Assembly: GCA_038531945.1 (NCBI GenBank)
Contig: JBCBBH010000002.1
Span: 744,001-808,000, forward strand
Reading direction: 5' to 3'
Length of the DNA: 64,000 nucleotides
Source of the DNA: CALBPI01 sp038531945
GTDB lineage: Bacteria > Pseudomonadota > Gammaproteobacteria > Steroidobacterales > Woeseiaceae
Below the pieces are notes generated by a model. That model was not told where the DNA came from. It searched no databases and saw only the letters and a program-made list of their open reading frames with translations. Numbering within the stretch: position 1 is the stretch's first letter; each line of letters begins with the position of its first letter. This document shows, in pieces, positions 49,973 to 59,229 of the stretch. Position numbers and translations under genes: made by a program.

Positions 49973-52099
49973 CTACTGAACTCGGTCGACCCGCTCTACG
50001 TCCGGTAGCTGGGCAAGCTTGAGCAACATGCGGTTCAGGCTGTCCAGGCCGTCCACTTCTGCGCGAACCGTCACGATCGCCCGCAAGCTCTTGTGATCGA
50101 TTCGTGATTCGTTGGCGAGGATCCGGACACTGTCGTCGCTCAGGCAGCCACTGATGTCTTTGAGGAGACCGGTGCGATCGCGGGCCTCGATCCGCAGCGT
50201 CACCGGGTAGTGACCGGACACATCGGCGCCGCGCCAGGCCACGCTAAGAATACGCTCAGGGTGGCGTTCGGCCAGTCGAATCAACGACCGGCAATCCTGT
50301 CGATGGATCGAGATTCCGCGGCCCACCGTGATGTATCCGCTGATCGGCTGCGGCGGAATCGGATTGCAGCATCCGGCAAATTGAGTCATGACTTCGCCGG
50401 TCCCTTCGACGATGACACCACCGCGCGCTCGCGGCTTATGTTTGCGACTTCGTTTTACCCTGCCGGGGTCCTCCGGCGCCGGTGGCGCGAGCAGCGTTTG
50501 GGCAGCATTGAAGACAGATGCTGTCGTTATATCGCCGGCGCCTAGCGCCACACACATTGCGTCGACATCCTCAAACTTAAGGGCCTCGGCCAATTTGGCG
50601 ATGGGCAGGTCCCGGATACCCACGCGCGACAGTTCACGTTCCAAGTGCTCACGGCCCTGGCGACGGTTCAGATCGCGATCCTGCTGGCGGAACCAGGCAC
50701 GGACCTTGGTTCGATTGCGTGCGGACACGAGGAACCCGGAACGAGGCGACAACCAGTCCCGGGACGGTGACGGTTGCTTACTCGTAATGATCTCAACCCG
50801 GTCGCCGTTTTTAAGTTCATGCGTCAGCGTAACGATGCGACCGTTGACCCGTGCGCCGCGACAACGATGGCCGATCATCGTGTGCACGTGATAGGCAAAG
50901 TCGAGCGGCGTGGCACCAGCCGGTAGGTCGATGATGTCGCCGTCCGGCGTGATCGCGTACACCCGATCGTCGAAAACACCCTCGCTCAGGTTGTCCAATA
51001 AGTCGCTGTCGGAGGTGTCGTTGTCTTGTTCAAGCAACTGACGCAGCCAGGCGATCTTTTGCTCAAAGACAGCGTTGCCAGGTCCACCTTCCTTGTATCG
51101 CCAGTGCGCCGCCACACCCAGCTCTGCCTGCCGATGCATATCATGCGTACGGATCTGAATCTCGACTGCCTGGCCGGACGGTCCGACCACTGCGGTATGC
51201 AGGGATTGGTAGTTGTTACCTTTGGGATTGGCGATGTAATCGTCGAACTCATCGCGAATATAGGGCCAGCGGTTATGCACGATGCCAAGGGCTGTGTAGC
51301 ACTCGGTGATGGAGTCGACGAGGATGCGAACGGCGCGCACGTCGTACAGCGCGTCGAGACTCACGTCTTTACGAGTCATTTTTCGCCAGATTGAATAGAT
51401 GTGTTTTGGGCGTCCGTAAACGTGGGCTGGGATGGATGCGTCATTCAGCAGCCCTGACAACTCGCGTGTCACCGATTCGATGTAGGCCTCTCGTTCTGCC
51501 CGTCGTTCGTCGAGCGCCCGAGCGATGCTCTTGTAATCATTCGGTTGCAGATATCGAAAGGCGAAGTCTTCCAGCTCCCACTTGAGCTGCCAGATTCCCA
51601 GACGGTTCGCGAGCGGTGCGAAAATCTCACGCGTGTCGCGCGCCAGCATTTGCTGGGTATCGCGGCTCGCAGATTTGGCTGCACGCAGGTCGGCGACTTG
51701 CACAGCAAGCCGAACAATCACGAGTCGAAAGTCGTTGACCACGGCGAGCAGCATGCGGCGCAAAGCCTCGCCCTGCGCGACGGGTAGTTGTTCTCCTGGC
51801 GTCCATTGTCCCGGCAATGAGAGCTCGAAGAGTTGGTCGAGGCCGGCGGCCATTGCGCCGATTTCGACGCCGGCGTGACGTTGAATCTGCCGTAGTGAGA
51901 TGCTCTGAGCGCGCAACAACGGCGCCAACGCGGCAGTCAGCTCCAAGGTGTCGCCGAGCCCTAGTGGCCCTATCACTTGTTCGGTTGCCTCCGATAGGAT
52001 TCGTGCTGGATGATCAGCCGACAAGCCCTGACGCAGCTCGTTTAGCCAATTGGTAGCGTCCGCATCAGACGCGGCGGATTCGCGTTGCTCGTTTGCCAT
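49973..52099 (-). CDS. relA: GTP pyrophosphokinase RelA (ppGpp synthetase I)
   Basis: A 708-residue ribosome-associated alarmone synthetase activated by uncharged tRNA. The N-terminal hydrolase-like domain has lost the metal-binding HDxxED motif. The synthetase domain has YGRPKHIYSIWRKM, LYDVRAVRILV and EFDDYIANPKGNNYQSLHT; the EFDD (EXDD) motif marks monofunctional RelA rather than the RXKD of Rel/SpoT. TGS (DGDIIDLPAGATPLDFAYHV) and ACT (VTLRIEARDRTGLLKDISGC) domains follow. It converges on lpd and is divergent from the YfaZ-like gene. Confidence 0.96.
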   Translation of the reverse strand: MANEQRESAASDADATNWLNELRQGLSADHPARILSEATEQVIGPLGLGDTLELTAALAPLLRAQSISLRQIQRHAGVEIGAMAAGLDQLFELSLPGQWTPGEQLPVAQGEALRRMLLAVVNDFRLVIVRLAVQVADLRAAKSASRDTQQMLARDTREIFAPLANRLGIWQLKWELEDFAFRYLQPNDYKSIARALDERRAEREAYIESVTRELSGLLNDASIPAHVYGRPKHIYSIWRKMTRKDVSLDALYDVRAVRILVDSITECYTALGIVHNRWPYIRDEFDDYIANPKGNNYQSLHTAVVGPSGQAVEIQIRTHDMHRQAELGVAAHWRYKEGGPGNAVFEQKIAWLRQLLEQDNDTSDSDLLDNLSEGVFDDRVYAITPDGDIIDLPAGATPLDFAYHVHTMIGHRCRGARVNGRIVTLTHELKNGDRVEIITSKQPSPSRDWLSPRSGFLVSARNRTKVRAWFRQQDRDLNRRQGREHLERELSRVGIRDLPIAKLAEALKFEDVDAMCVALGAGDITTASVFNAAQTLLAPPAPEDPGRVKRSRKHKPRARGGVIVEGTGEVMTQFAGCCNPIPPQPISGYITVGRGISIHRQDCRSLIRLAERHPERILSVAWRGADVSGHYPVTLRIEARDRTGLLKDISGCLSDDSVRILANESRIDHKSLRAIVTVRAEVDGLDSLNRMLLKLAQLPDVERVDRVQ

Positions 52100-52220
52100 A
52101 GGTAGCGGATGTCGTAAGCACGCGACAGCGTGCGTTTTGCCCGTCGGTTGAAGCCGGTATGATACGCGAATAGCGCGTTACGGAAACGCGACGTGAAAGA
52201 GCAACCGCCGAGGAGCGATC

Positions 52221-52796
52221 ATGCCACGGGTAAACTCGATTCTGTCCGCCTGCACGGCGGTCGCAATTCTGATGTTGGCGATGCCGGCCGGGGCAGACTC
52301 CCTGGACATCAGCGTTAACGATGACACTGCTCGCTTGACCTATCAATGGCAGCATCCGTCCCGCGCCGTGCGCGTGGATGGTGGTTGGTTGCACAACCAG
52401 GATCGAGGTGAGGTTATTCATCTTGGGGTGCACGTAACCGGCGATGCCTCGAGCGGCGATGCACCCCTGATCGGTGGTGTCGGCGGCCGTGTCGTGCATG
52501 TGCGTCCGGACGGTGGACCGCTGGATGCAACGGTGCTCGGTATTGGCGGTTTCTTCCGTTATACGCTACCGAAATACAACCGCTTCAACGTCTATGGGCA
52601 TGGTTATATAGCCCCGGACGTTCTCGCGTTCGGGGATGGGGCGCAATACACCGAAATCGAAGCCCGTTTTGGTTACAACGTTTTGCGAAACGCCGATGTG
52701 TTTGTCGGTATTCGGCACATCAAAACCGAATTCGACCCGGCAGGGGAGTTAACCAGTGATAATGGCGTACATGTGGGTATTCAGTTGAGATTCTGA
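52221..52796 (+). CDS. YfaZ-family outer-membrane protein
   Basis: A 191-residue barrel protein: signal peptide (ends MPAGA), then strands such as LTYQWQHPSRAVRVDGGWLH, GVGGRVVHV, VLGIGGFFRYTLPKYNRFNV and YGHGYIAPDVLAF, ending in VHVGIQLRF with the terminal Phe of outer-membrane proteins. The pattern fits the YfaZ family, whose role is unknown. The ATG at 52221 has GAGGAGC about 8 bases upstream. Confidence 0.85.
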   Translation: MPRVNSILSACTAVAILMLAMPAGADSLDISVNDDTARLTYQWQHPSRAVRVDGGWLHNQDRGEVIHLGVHVTGDASSGDAPLIGGVGGRVVHVRPDGGPLDATVLGIGGFFRYTLPKYNRFNVYGHGYIAPDVLAFGDGAQYTEIEARFGYNVLRNADVFVGIRHIKTEFDPAGELTSDNGVHVGIQLRF

Positions 52797-52830
52797 TCCC
52801 GCCTTGGCACAGAGCAGGAGATAAGACCGA

Positions 52831-53580
52831 ATGGCAGGACACAGTAAGTGGGCCAATATTCAACATCGCAAAGGCGCACAGGATAAAAAGCGCGGCAAGA
52901 TGTTCACGAAGCTGATACGCGAAATCACCGTTGCGGCTCGCATGGGCGGTGGGGATATGGATGCCAATCCGCGCCTTCGACTGGCTGTCGATAAAGCCAA
53001 GGGCCAAAGCATGCCCAAGGACAATATCGAACGCGCAATCAAACGGGGCGCAGGCGAGCTGGACGGAGATGACTATCAGGAAATTCGTTACGAGGGATAC
53101 GGGCCCGGTGGAACGGCGGTCATGGTCGATTGCATGACTGACAATCGCAACCGCACGGTTGCCGAGGTCCGTCATGCATTCTCGAAGTTCGGCGGGAATC
53201 TTGGCGCCGATGGGTCAGTGGCATATCTGTTTTCGCAAGTGGGCCTCTTGAATTACAACGCGGGTGCCGATGAGGATATGGTGATGGAAGCGGCGATCGA
53301 GGCGGGTGCTGAAGATGTCATCGTCGCCGACGACGGGTCGATCGAGGTCATTACGGCGCCATCGGAATTCGAAATGGTTCGCGATGCGATGGTGAATGCG
53401 GAGCTGTCGCCTGAGTCGGCAGCGGTCACAATGCGTGCTTCGACCAGTGCTGTTCTCGAGCTAAAAGAAGCTGAAACCATGCTGAAATTACTCGATATGC
53501 TCGAGGACCTCGACGATGTTCAGGAAGTCTACAGTAACGCGGATTTTCCCGATGCTGTGATGGCAGCGCTGTCGGCTTAG
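52831..53580 (+). CDS. yebC: YebC/PmpR family protein
   Basis: A 249-residue YebC family protein. MAGHSKWANIQHRKGAQDKK and VDKAKGQSMPKDNIERAIKR are diagnostic, with YEGYGPGGTAVMVDC following. The family was described as transcription regulators (PmpR) and more recently as ribosome-associated factors that relieve stalling at proline stretches; which applies here is unknown. It lies directly upstream of ruvC, the usual place. Confidence 0.96.
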   Translation: MAGHSKWANIQHRKGAQDKKRGKMFTKLIREITVAARMGGGDMDANPRLRLAVDKAKGQSMPKDNIERAIKRGAGELDGDDYQEIRYEGYGPGGTAVMVDCMTDNRNRTVAEVRHAFSKFGGNLGADGSVAYLFSQVGLLNYNAGADEDMVMEAAIEAGAEDVIVADDGSIEVITAPSEFEMVRDAMVNAELSPESAAVTMRASTSAVLELKEAETMLKLLDMLEDLDDVQEVYSNADFPDAVMAALSA

Positions 53581-53587
53581 GAGAGCA

Positions 53588-54091
53588 ATTATCATCATTT
53601 TGGGAATCGATCCCGGGTCGCGCGTCACAGGATATGGCTGCGTGCGCTTCGAGCGTGACAAGCCAGAGTTCATTGACGCGGGCGTGATTCGTACTTCTCA
53701 CGACGACTTCAACCAGCGACTACGTGAGATCCATCAGGGTGTCGCTGACCTTGTCGACCGCCTTCAGCCAGACACCGTGGCGGTCGAGCAGGTTTTCGTC
53801 AGTCGCAATGCCTCAAGCGCGCTCAAGCTCGGTGCAGCGCGTGCGGCGGCAATTTGTGCAACCTTCGTAAACGCGCCAACGCTTGCCGAGTATGCGCCTC
53901 GCGCAATCAAGCAAGCGGTAACGGGCACAGGTTCTGCAACCAAGGACCAGGTGCAACACATGGTGCGCGCATTGCTGGCGCTGAAACAACCGTTGGTCTC
54001 GGATGCGTCTGATGCGCTGGCGGTGGCGATATGCCATGGCAACAGTCAGCATTTACGAAATCGTCTTAACCGAATGGCGGTGCGTCGATGA
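53588..54091 (+). CDS. ruvC: Crossover junction endodeoxyribonuclease RuvC
   Basis: About 167 residues. RuvC cuts Holliday junctions on RuvAB. Catalytic acids are visible: Asp in LGIDPGSRVTGYG, Glu in VAVEQVFVSRN, and Asp residues in LVSDASDALAVAICH. The start is odd. The first strand of RuvC (family AIILGIDPG) is encoded by ATT ATC ATC ATT TTG GGA, with no ATG or GTG. AGGAG at 53579-53583 lies 4 bases before the ATT at 53588 and 7 before the ATC at 53591, whereas the TTG at 53600 is 16 away and would delete the strand. I place the start at 53588 (ATT). The stop overlaps the ruvA ATG. Confidence 0.93.
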   Translation: MIIILGIDPGSRVTGYGCVRFERDKPEFIDAGVIRTSHDDFNQRLREIHQGVADLVDRLQPDTVAVEQVFVSRNASSALKLGAARAAAICATFVNAPTLAEYAPRAIKQAVTGTGSATKDQVQHMVRALLALKQPLVSDASDALAVAICHGNSQHLRNRLNRMAVRR

Positions 54092-54702
54092 TCAGCTATC
54101 TAAAAGGCAAGTTGATCGCCAAGCGGGCGCCTGCAATTGTCGTCGAGACCAATGGTATCGGCTATGAAGTGGAAACGCCGATGTCCACGTATCTGCAACT
54201 CCCGGCCGTCGGTGCTGAAGTCACAATCCTGACTCACTTTCTCGTGCGTGAAGATGCGCAGTTGTTGTATGGATTCGGCAGCGAGGATGAGCGAGCGCTG
54301 TTTCGCAACCTGCTGCGGGTTTCGGGAGTCGGCGCGAGGATCGGTCTTGCAATCCTGAGTGGTATCAGTGTCTCCGGTTTTCGCCAGTGTGTTGAGCTGG
54401 ACGATGTTGCGACGTTGATCAAGGTTCCGGGCATTGGGCGCAAGACCGCGGAGCGTCTCATCATAGAAATGCGTGACCGACTATCACCGTCGACAGGCGC
54501 TGCTTCAACCGCGGCCAAACCACCGGTTGAGGTCGCAAGCGACGGGCGAGGGGATGCACTGCAAGCCATGGTGGCGCTCGGCTACAAGGAAGCGGAGATT
54601 CGTAAATTGATCGCCCAGGTAGCCAAAACCAACGATGCCGAGAGCGCTGAGGATTACATTCGACTCTGTTTGAAACAGATTGCCGGTAAGGGGGCTGCGT
54701 GA
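54088..54702 (+). CDS. ruvA: Holliday junction branch migration protein RuvA
   Basis: A 204-residue tetrameric protein that binds four-way junctions. The OB-fold domain I is MISYLKGKLIAKRAPAIVVE with NGIGYEVETP; two helix-hairpin-helix motifs follow (RVSGVGARIGLAILS and KVPGIGRKTAERLIIEMRDR); a flexible linker leads to domain III (ALQAMVALGYKEAEIRKLI), which contacts RuvB. It overlaps ruvC (ATGA) and ruvB (GTGA) by four bases each, indicating coupled translation. Confidence 0.97.
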   Translation: MISYLKGKLIAKRAPAIVVETNGIGYEVETPMSTYLQLPAVGAEVTILTHFLVREDAQLLYGFGSEDERALFRNLLRVSGVGARIGLAILSGISVSGFRQCVELDDVATLIKVPGIGRKTAERLIIEMRDRLSPSTGAASTAAKPPVEVASDGRGDALQAMVALGYKEAEIRKLIAQVAKTNDAESAEDYIRLCLKQIAGKGAA

Positions 54703-55757
54703 GTGACGATGCTCGACTGATCTCTGCGGACTCGTCGCCAGAGGACGGCGCTTTGGACCGCGCGATTCGACCGAAGACTCTGGCTGAATACGAAGGTCAG
54801 CCATCGGTTCGGGAGCAGATGGAGATCTTCATTGGTGCTGCACGTAATCGGCGTGAAGCGCTGGATCACGTCTTGATTTTCGGTCCACCGGGTCTTGGGA
54901 AAACCACATTGGCGCATATCATCGCGCATGAGTTAGGTGCGGGATTGCGCCAGACATCGGGGCCGGTTTTGGAACGACCGGGCGACCTCGCGGCGATACT
55001 GACGAACCTTGAGCCAAACGATGTTTTGTTCGTCGACGAGATCCATCGGCTCAGTCCGGTTGTTGAGGAAGTGCTTTATCCGGCCATGGAGGATTTCCAG
55101 CTGGATATCGTGATCGGGGAGGGCCCCGCTGCGCGGTCGATCAAACTCGATTTACCACCGTTTACGTTGGTGGGTGCGACCACCCGAGCGGGTTTGCTGA
55201 CATCACCTTTGCGCGATCGATTTGGCATCGTGCAACGACTGGAATTCTACGGCGCAGAGGATCTCGCCGGAATCGTGACGCGGTCGGCCGGCATCTTGAA
55301 TCTTCCGGTTGAGGCGCCAGGCGCGCAGCAGATCGCGTCCCGATCGCGGGGGACGCCCAGAATCGCGAACCGACTCCTTCGACGAGTCAGAGACTACGCC
55401 GAAGTGCGTGGCACCGGTGTGGTGGACTTGCAGGCAGCGACCGAAGCGATGGACATGCTTGAGGTCGACCCCCACGGTTTCGACGCTATGGACCGTCGAT
55501 TGCTGCTTGCGATCATTGAGAAGTTCGACGGTGGTCCGGTTGGCGTCGACAGTCTGGCCGCAGCCATCGGCGAGGAGCGGGGAACTATTGAGGACGTTAT
55601 TGAGCCTTACCTGATACAACAAGGGTTCATGATGCGTACCGCGCGGGGTCGTGTCGCGACTCGGCATGCGTATTTGCACTTCGGGTTACCGGCGCCGGCC
55701 GGTGGCGCCCGTGGTGATGCCTTGCCGCTGTTTGAAGCGGGTGATGAGACCCGCTAA
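54699..55757 (+). CDS. ruvB: Holliday junction branch migration ATPase RuvB
   Basis: A 352-residue AAA+ motor. IRPKTLAEYEGQPSVREQME is the typical beginning; Walker A is FGPPGLGKTTLAHIIAHELG, Walker B LFVDEIHRLSPVVEE, sensor 1 VGATTRAGLLTSPLRDRFG; the C-terminal winged helix has EEVIEPYLIQQGF-like sequence (EDVIEPYLIQQGFMMRTARG). Start GTG inside the ruvA stop. It is followed by tolQ after 27 bases; ybgC, often found between them, is absent. Confidence 0.97.
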   Translation: MSDDARLISADSSPEDGALDRAIRPKTLAEYEGQPSVREQMEIFIGAARNRREALDHVLIFGPPGLGKTTLAHIIAHELGAGLRQTSGPVLERPGDLAAILTNLEPNDVLFVDEIHRLSPVVEEVLYPAMEDFQLDIVIGEGPAARSIKLDLPPFTLVGATTRAGLLTSPLRDRFGIVQRLEFYGAEDLAGIVTRSAGILNLPVEAPGAQQIASRSRGTPRIANRLLRRVRDYAEVRGTGVVDLQAATEAMDMLEVDPHGFDAMDRRLLLAIIEKFDGGPVGVDSLAAAIGEERGTIEDVIEPYLIQQGFMMRTARGRVATRHAYLHFGLPAPAGGARGDALPLFEAGDETR

Positions 55758-55784
55758 ACCAGGTCCAACTGAGGGAACAAAACA

Positions 55785-56468
55785 ATGTCGATTCTTGAGC
55801 TGATGCTCGATGCAGGTTGGGTGGTCAAAGGCGTGATGCTGATGCTACTCGCAGCGTCGGTGTATTCCTGGTTTACCATTTTCAGAAAGCGCGGAATGTT
55901 GCGGCGCGCACACGCTGCTGCCGATCGTTTCGAGGCGGAGTTTTGGTCGGGTGCGGATCTATCCACCCTGTACCGCGGGGTCGCCGCAGGTCAGCATGCC
56001 GGACCCGGAATGCCCGCGATCTTCGAAGCGGGGTTTCGCGAGTTTTCTCGATTGACTCAGCAAGACGATGTGTCCGCCGAGCGTGTCGTTGAAACGGCTC
56101 GCCGTGCGATGCGAGTCAGCATGACGCGGGAGACCGAAACACTGGAGCAGGGTTTGGCATCGTTGGCAACGATCGGATCGACGAGTCCCTATGTGGGTTT
56201 GTTCGGCACGGTCTGGGGCATTATGAATTCGTTCACCAGTCTTGGAACCGGTAACCAGGTCGCGACACTCCAGTCGGTGGCTCCGGGTATTGCCGAGGCG
56301 CTGGTTGCAACAGCGATGGGATTGTTCGCGGCGATTCCGGCCGTTGTCTTTTTTAACCGTCTGTCGGATCGATTAGGTCGCATCGAGACGCGTTTCGATA
56401 CATTCGTCGACGAATTCGTCAGCATTCTTGAGCGGCATGCGCGTCGCAAGGCCGGCAGTACGTCATGA
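55785..56468 (+). CDS. tolQ: Tol-Pal system inner-membrane protein TolQ
   Basis: A 227-residue ExbB-type stator protein with three membrane segments (about 10-35, 130-155, 165-190). Conserved blocks are GLASLATIGSTSPYVGLFGT and VWGIMNSF, then PGIAEALVATAMGLFAAIPA. With TolR it forms the proton-driven motor that energises TolA during cell division. The stop overlaps tolR by four bases. Confidence 0.96.
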   Translation: MSILELMLDAGWVVKGVMLMLLAASVYSWFTIFRKRGMLRRAHAAADRFEAEFWSGADLSTLYRGVAAGQHAGPGMPAIFEAGFREFSRLTQQDDVSAERVVETARRAMRVSMTRETETLEQGLASLATIGSTSPYVGLFGTVWGIMNSFTSLGTGNQVATLQSVAPGIAEALVATAMGLFAAIPAVVFFNRLSDRLGRIETRFDTFVDEFVSILERHARRKAGSTS

Positions 56469-56899
56469 ACAAGCGCCGCCTGATGGGCGAAATCAATGTC
56501 GTGCCGTACATCGACGTGATGTTGGTGTTGTTGATCATCTTTATGGTGACCGCGCCGCTTCTCACGCAAGGCATCGAAGTGGATCTGCCAAAGGCGGATG
56601 CTGCACCGATCGAGGTGCCGCAAGATGAGCAAGTCCTGCCGATCGTTCTGTCGATCAACGCCGATGGTGAGCTGTTCCTGAATCTCGGTTCGGACAAGAC
56701 GGAACCCGTCGCCTCCGCCGATGTGGTCGAGCGCGTCGGTATCGTGCTCGGTCGTCGAGCGGACACTCCCGTGTTGGTTAAGGCCGACCGATCGGTAGCC
56801 TATGGACGCGTCGTGGAGGGCATGGTCTTGCTGCAGCAGGCGGGCGCAGAGTCTGTTGGTTTCATCACTGACCCGAGTGTGTTCGAAGAAACGCCATGA
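56465..56899 (+). CDS. tolR: Tol-Pal system protein TolR
   Basis: A 144-residue ExbD-type protein with a short cytoplasmic start, one membrane segment containing the proton-binding Asp (VVPYIDVMLVLLIIFMVTAP) and a periplasmic peptidoglycan-binding domain (VLVKADRSVAYGRVVEGMVL). It overlaps tolQ and tolA at both ends (ATGA). Confidence 0.96.
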   Translation: MNKRRLMGEINVVPYIDVMLVLLIIFMVTAPLLTQGIEVDLPKADAAPIEVPQDEQVLPIVLSINADGELFLNLGSDKTEPVASADVVERVGIVLGRRADTPVLVKADRSVAYGRVVEGMVLLQQAGAESVGFITDPSVFEETP

Positions 56900-57843
56900 A
56901 CGCGAGAGCGCGTGGGCAGTGGATCGATACGAGCTACGGCGTTGCTGGCACAGTGGTCGTGCACGCCGCCATTCTACTGCTCGTATGGACCAGCTGGTCG
57001 CTGCGTAAAGAGGCCAATGAGCCGGTTCAGACCACGATTTCAGCACGCCTCGTTGCCGACGAAACTACGGTGCGTCAAATTGCGGAACCCAGCCCGCCAA
57101 CACCGGTCGAAACGCCTGAGCCTGATCGCGATGCGCAGAGAGAACTGGATGCGGAGCTGCAACGACAGGCGGCTGAGGCGCGTGAGCGCGAAGCGGCAGC
57201 GGAGCGCGAGCGACAGGCACGCGAACGCGAGGCGGAACTGAAAAGACAGCAGGAAGCCGAAGCGGCCCGCGAACGGCAGGCCGAAGTGAAACGCCAGCAG
57301 GAGGCGGAAGCCGAGCGTCAGCGACAGGCCGAAGCGGAGCGCCAGCGGCAGGCGGAGGCGAAGCGCCAGCAGGAGGCTGAAGCGGAGCGCCAGCGGCAGG
57401 CGGAGTTGAAACGCCAACAAGAGGCCGAAGCGGAGCGCCAGCGGCAGGCGGAGTTGAAGCGCCAGCAGGAGGCTGAGGCCGCAGCGCGAGCACGACAGGC
57501 GGAGTTGGATGCGCAGCTACGTGATGCGCTGGAGGCCGAGGAGGCGCGGGCAGGTGCGATAAACGCAGGCCTGCTGCAGCAGTACATCGAGGTGATCCGA
57601 CAAAAAGTGGAACGCAATTGGAACCGCCCCGCAGGGGTTCCTGATGGCATTCGCTGCGAGGTAGCAGTTCGACAGTTGCGAAATGGTGAAGTGGTTTCAG
57701 TACGTGTCACAGATTGCGCCGGCGGAGAGGTTTTGATTCGCTCCATTGAAACCGCGGTCAGGCGAGCATCACCATTGCCGCCGCCGAAGGATGCTTCTTT
57801 GTTCGAGGCCAATTTGCGCTTTCCATTCAGAACGGGTGAATAG
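56896..57843 (+). CDS. tolA: Tol-Pal system protein TolA
   Basis: 315 residues. One membrane anchor (about 14-35) is followed by a long Glu/Arg/Gln/Ala helix (about 78-215) built from repeats of the type KRQQEAEAERQRQAE, visible as near-identical repeats in the DNA from about 57240 to 57480. The C-terminal domain (LLQQYIEVIRQKVERNWNRP, then CEVAVRQLRNGEVVSVRVTD) contacts TolB and Pal. It transmits the TolQR force to the outer membrane. Confidence 0.95.
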   Translation: MNARARGQWIDTSYGVAGTVVVHAAILLLVWTSWSLRKEANEPVQTTISARLVADETTVRQIAEPSPPTPVETPEPDRDAQRELDAELQRQAAEAREREAAAERERQAREREAELKRQQEAEAARERQAEVKRQQEAEAERQRQAEAERQRQAEAKRQQEAEAERQRQAELKRQQEAEAERQRQAELKRQQEAEAAARARQAELDAQLRDALEAEEARAGAINAGLLQQYIEVIRQKVERNWNRPAGVPDGIRCEVAVRQLRNGEVVSVRVTDCAGGEVLIRSIETAVRRASPLPPPKDASLFEANLRFPFRTGE

Positions 57844-57871
57844 AGCTTTGCGTCACGTTATAGTTAAAAAC

Positions 57872-59188
57872 ATGCGATATCTTGCTAAAAAAATTAGTAA
57901 AACTCTCGGCGTTTTTGTAGCGCTTGCGAGTGTGTCCTGGGCATGGTCAGGAGCCGCATCGGCGGAACTGGTGATTGAGATCACACGCGGGGCGACCAAG
58001 CCGGTGCCGATCGCGATAGTACCGTTTCGTTGGGCAGGCACAGAGTCGTTACCCGCAGATATCGCAGCCGTCGTGCGGTCCGACCTGACCGGTAGTGGCC
58101 GGTTTTCCGCGTTGGCGCAAAGCGACATGCTCGAGCGACCGAGCCGCGGCGTGGATATCGATTTCGACAATTGGCGCATGGTGGCGGTTGACTACGTTCT
58201 GGTTGGAGAGCTTGCTCCGGCTGGAGACGAATTTTCAATTCGTTTTGAGTTGTTCGACGTTTACGGTGGGCGGCGCGTCGTGGCGGACCAATTATTGATG
58301 GACCGTCGAGACCTCAGAGAGGGCGGCCATAGAGTTGCCGATGCTGTGTTCGAGGCGATTACCGGTATCAAGGGCGTGTTCGCGACGCGAATTGCGTATA
58401 TCTCCGTGGCGGGTAAGCCGCCATCGCAGCGCTATCGCCTGATTGTTGCCGATGCCGATGGAAACAATGAATTCGTGTTGCTGGAGAGTGCGCAACCGAT
58501 CATGTCGCCCGCTTGGTCGCCCGATGGGCGCCAGTTGGCTTATGTTTCGTTTGAAATGGGGCGTGCGGCGGTCTACGTGCAAACCTTGCGAACGGGCACG
58601 CGCCGCGTGGTGTCCAATAAGCCGGGGGTCAATAACGCCCCTAGTTGGTCACCGGATGGCCGGGAGCTTGCGCTGACGCGATCCGACCCGGACGGGAATC
58701 TTGATATTTATGTGATTCCGATAATTGGTGATGGCGAGACGCGCTTGACCACACGCCGTTCTATTGACACCGAGCCGAGTTGGTCGATGGATGGAAAGTT
58801 CATCTACTTCACCTCGGATCGCGGCGGAGCGCCTCAGATCTACAGGGTGCCGGTTTCCGGTGGTGATGTATCCCGGGTCACCTTCGAGGGGCGGTACAAC
58901 GCGCGTTCGCGCATAGCTGCAGACGGTCGCACCATGGCGGTGGTCCACGATGACCGCGGCAATTTCCGGGTCGCCGTGCAGGATATTGAGAATGGGTCCT
59001 TGCAGGTCTTGAGCGACGGGGCGCTGGACGAATCACCTTCGTTTGCACCAAATGGTGCACAATTGATCTATGCGACGCGGCGGGGTGGCCGTGGTGTCCT
59101 GGAAACTGTCAGCGTGGATGGCGCGATCTCTGGTCGTGTCAAATCCGTCGGCAACGATGTTCGTGAGCCGGTGTGGTCGCCTTATTGA
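57872..59188 (+). CDS. tolB: Tol-Pal system periplasmic beta-propeller TolB
   Basis: 438 residues. A signal peptide (ends GAASA) is followed by the N-terminal domain (IAIVPFRWAG to about 150) and a WD-like six-bladed propeller with repeated SPxWSPDGRxLAYVS-type blades (SPAWSPDGRQLAYVS, APSWSPDGRELALTRS, EPSWSMDGKFIYFTSDRGG). It binds Pal and the TolA C-terminus. The ATG at 57872 was chosen; a longer frame overlaps tolA and lacks the signal peptide at its start. Confidence 0.96.
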   Translation: MRYLAKKISKTLGVFVALASVSWAWSGAASAELVIEITRGATKPVPIAIVPFRWAGTESLPADIAAVVRSDLTGSGRFSALAQSDMLERPSRGVDIDFDNWRMVAVDYVLVGELAPAGDEFSIRFELFDVYGGRRVVADQLLMDRRDLREGGHRVADAVFEAITGIKGVFATRIAYISVAGKPPSQRYRLIVADADGNNEFVLLESAQPIMSPAWSPDGRQLAYVSFEMGRAAVYVQTLRTGTRRVVSNKPGVNNAPSWSPDGRELALTRSDPDGNLDIYVIPIIGDGETRLTTRRSIDTEPSWSMDGKFIYFTSDRGGAPQIYRVPVSGGDVSRVTFEGRYNARSRIAADGRTMAVVHDDRGNFRVAVQDIENGSLQVLSDGALDESPSFAPNGAQLIYATRRGGRGVLETVSVDGAISGRVKSVGNDVREPVWSPY

Positions 59189-59229
59189 GAATTTCAGTGC
59201 GGCGCGGAGCGCGCCGGATGGAGAGCGAG

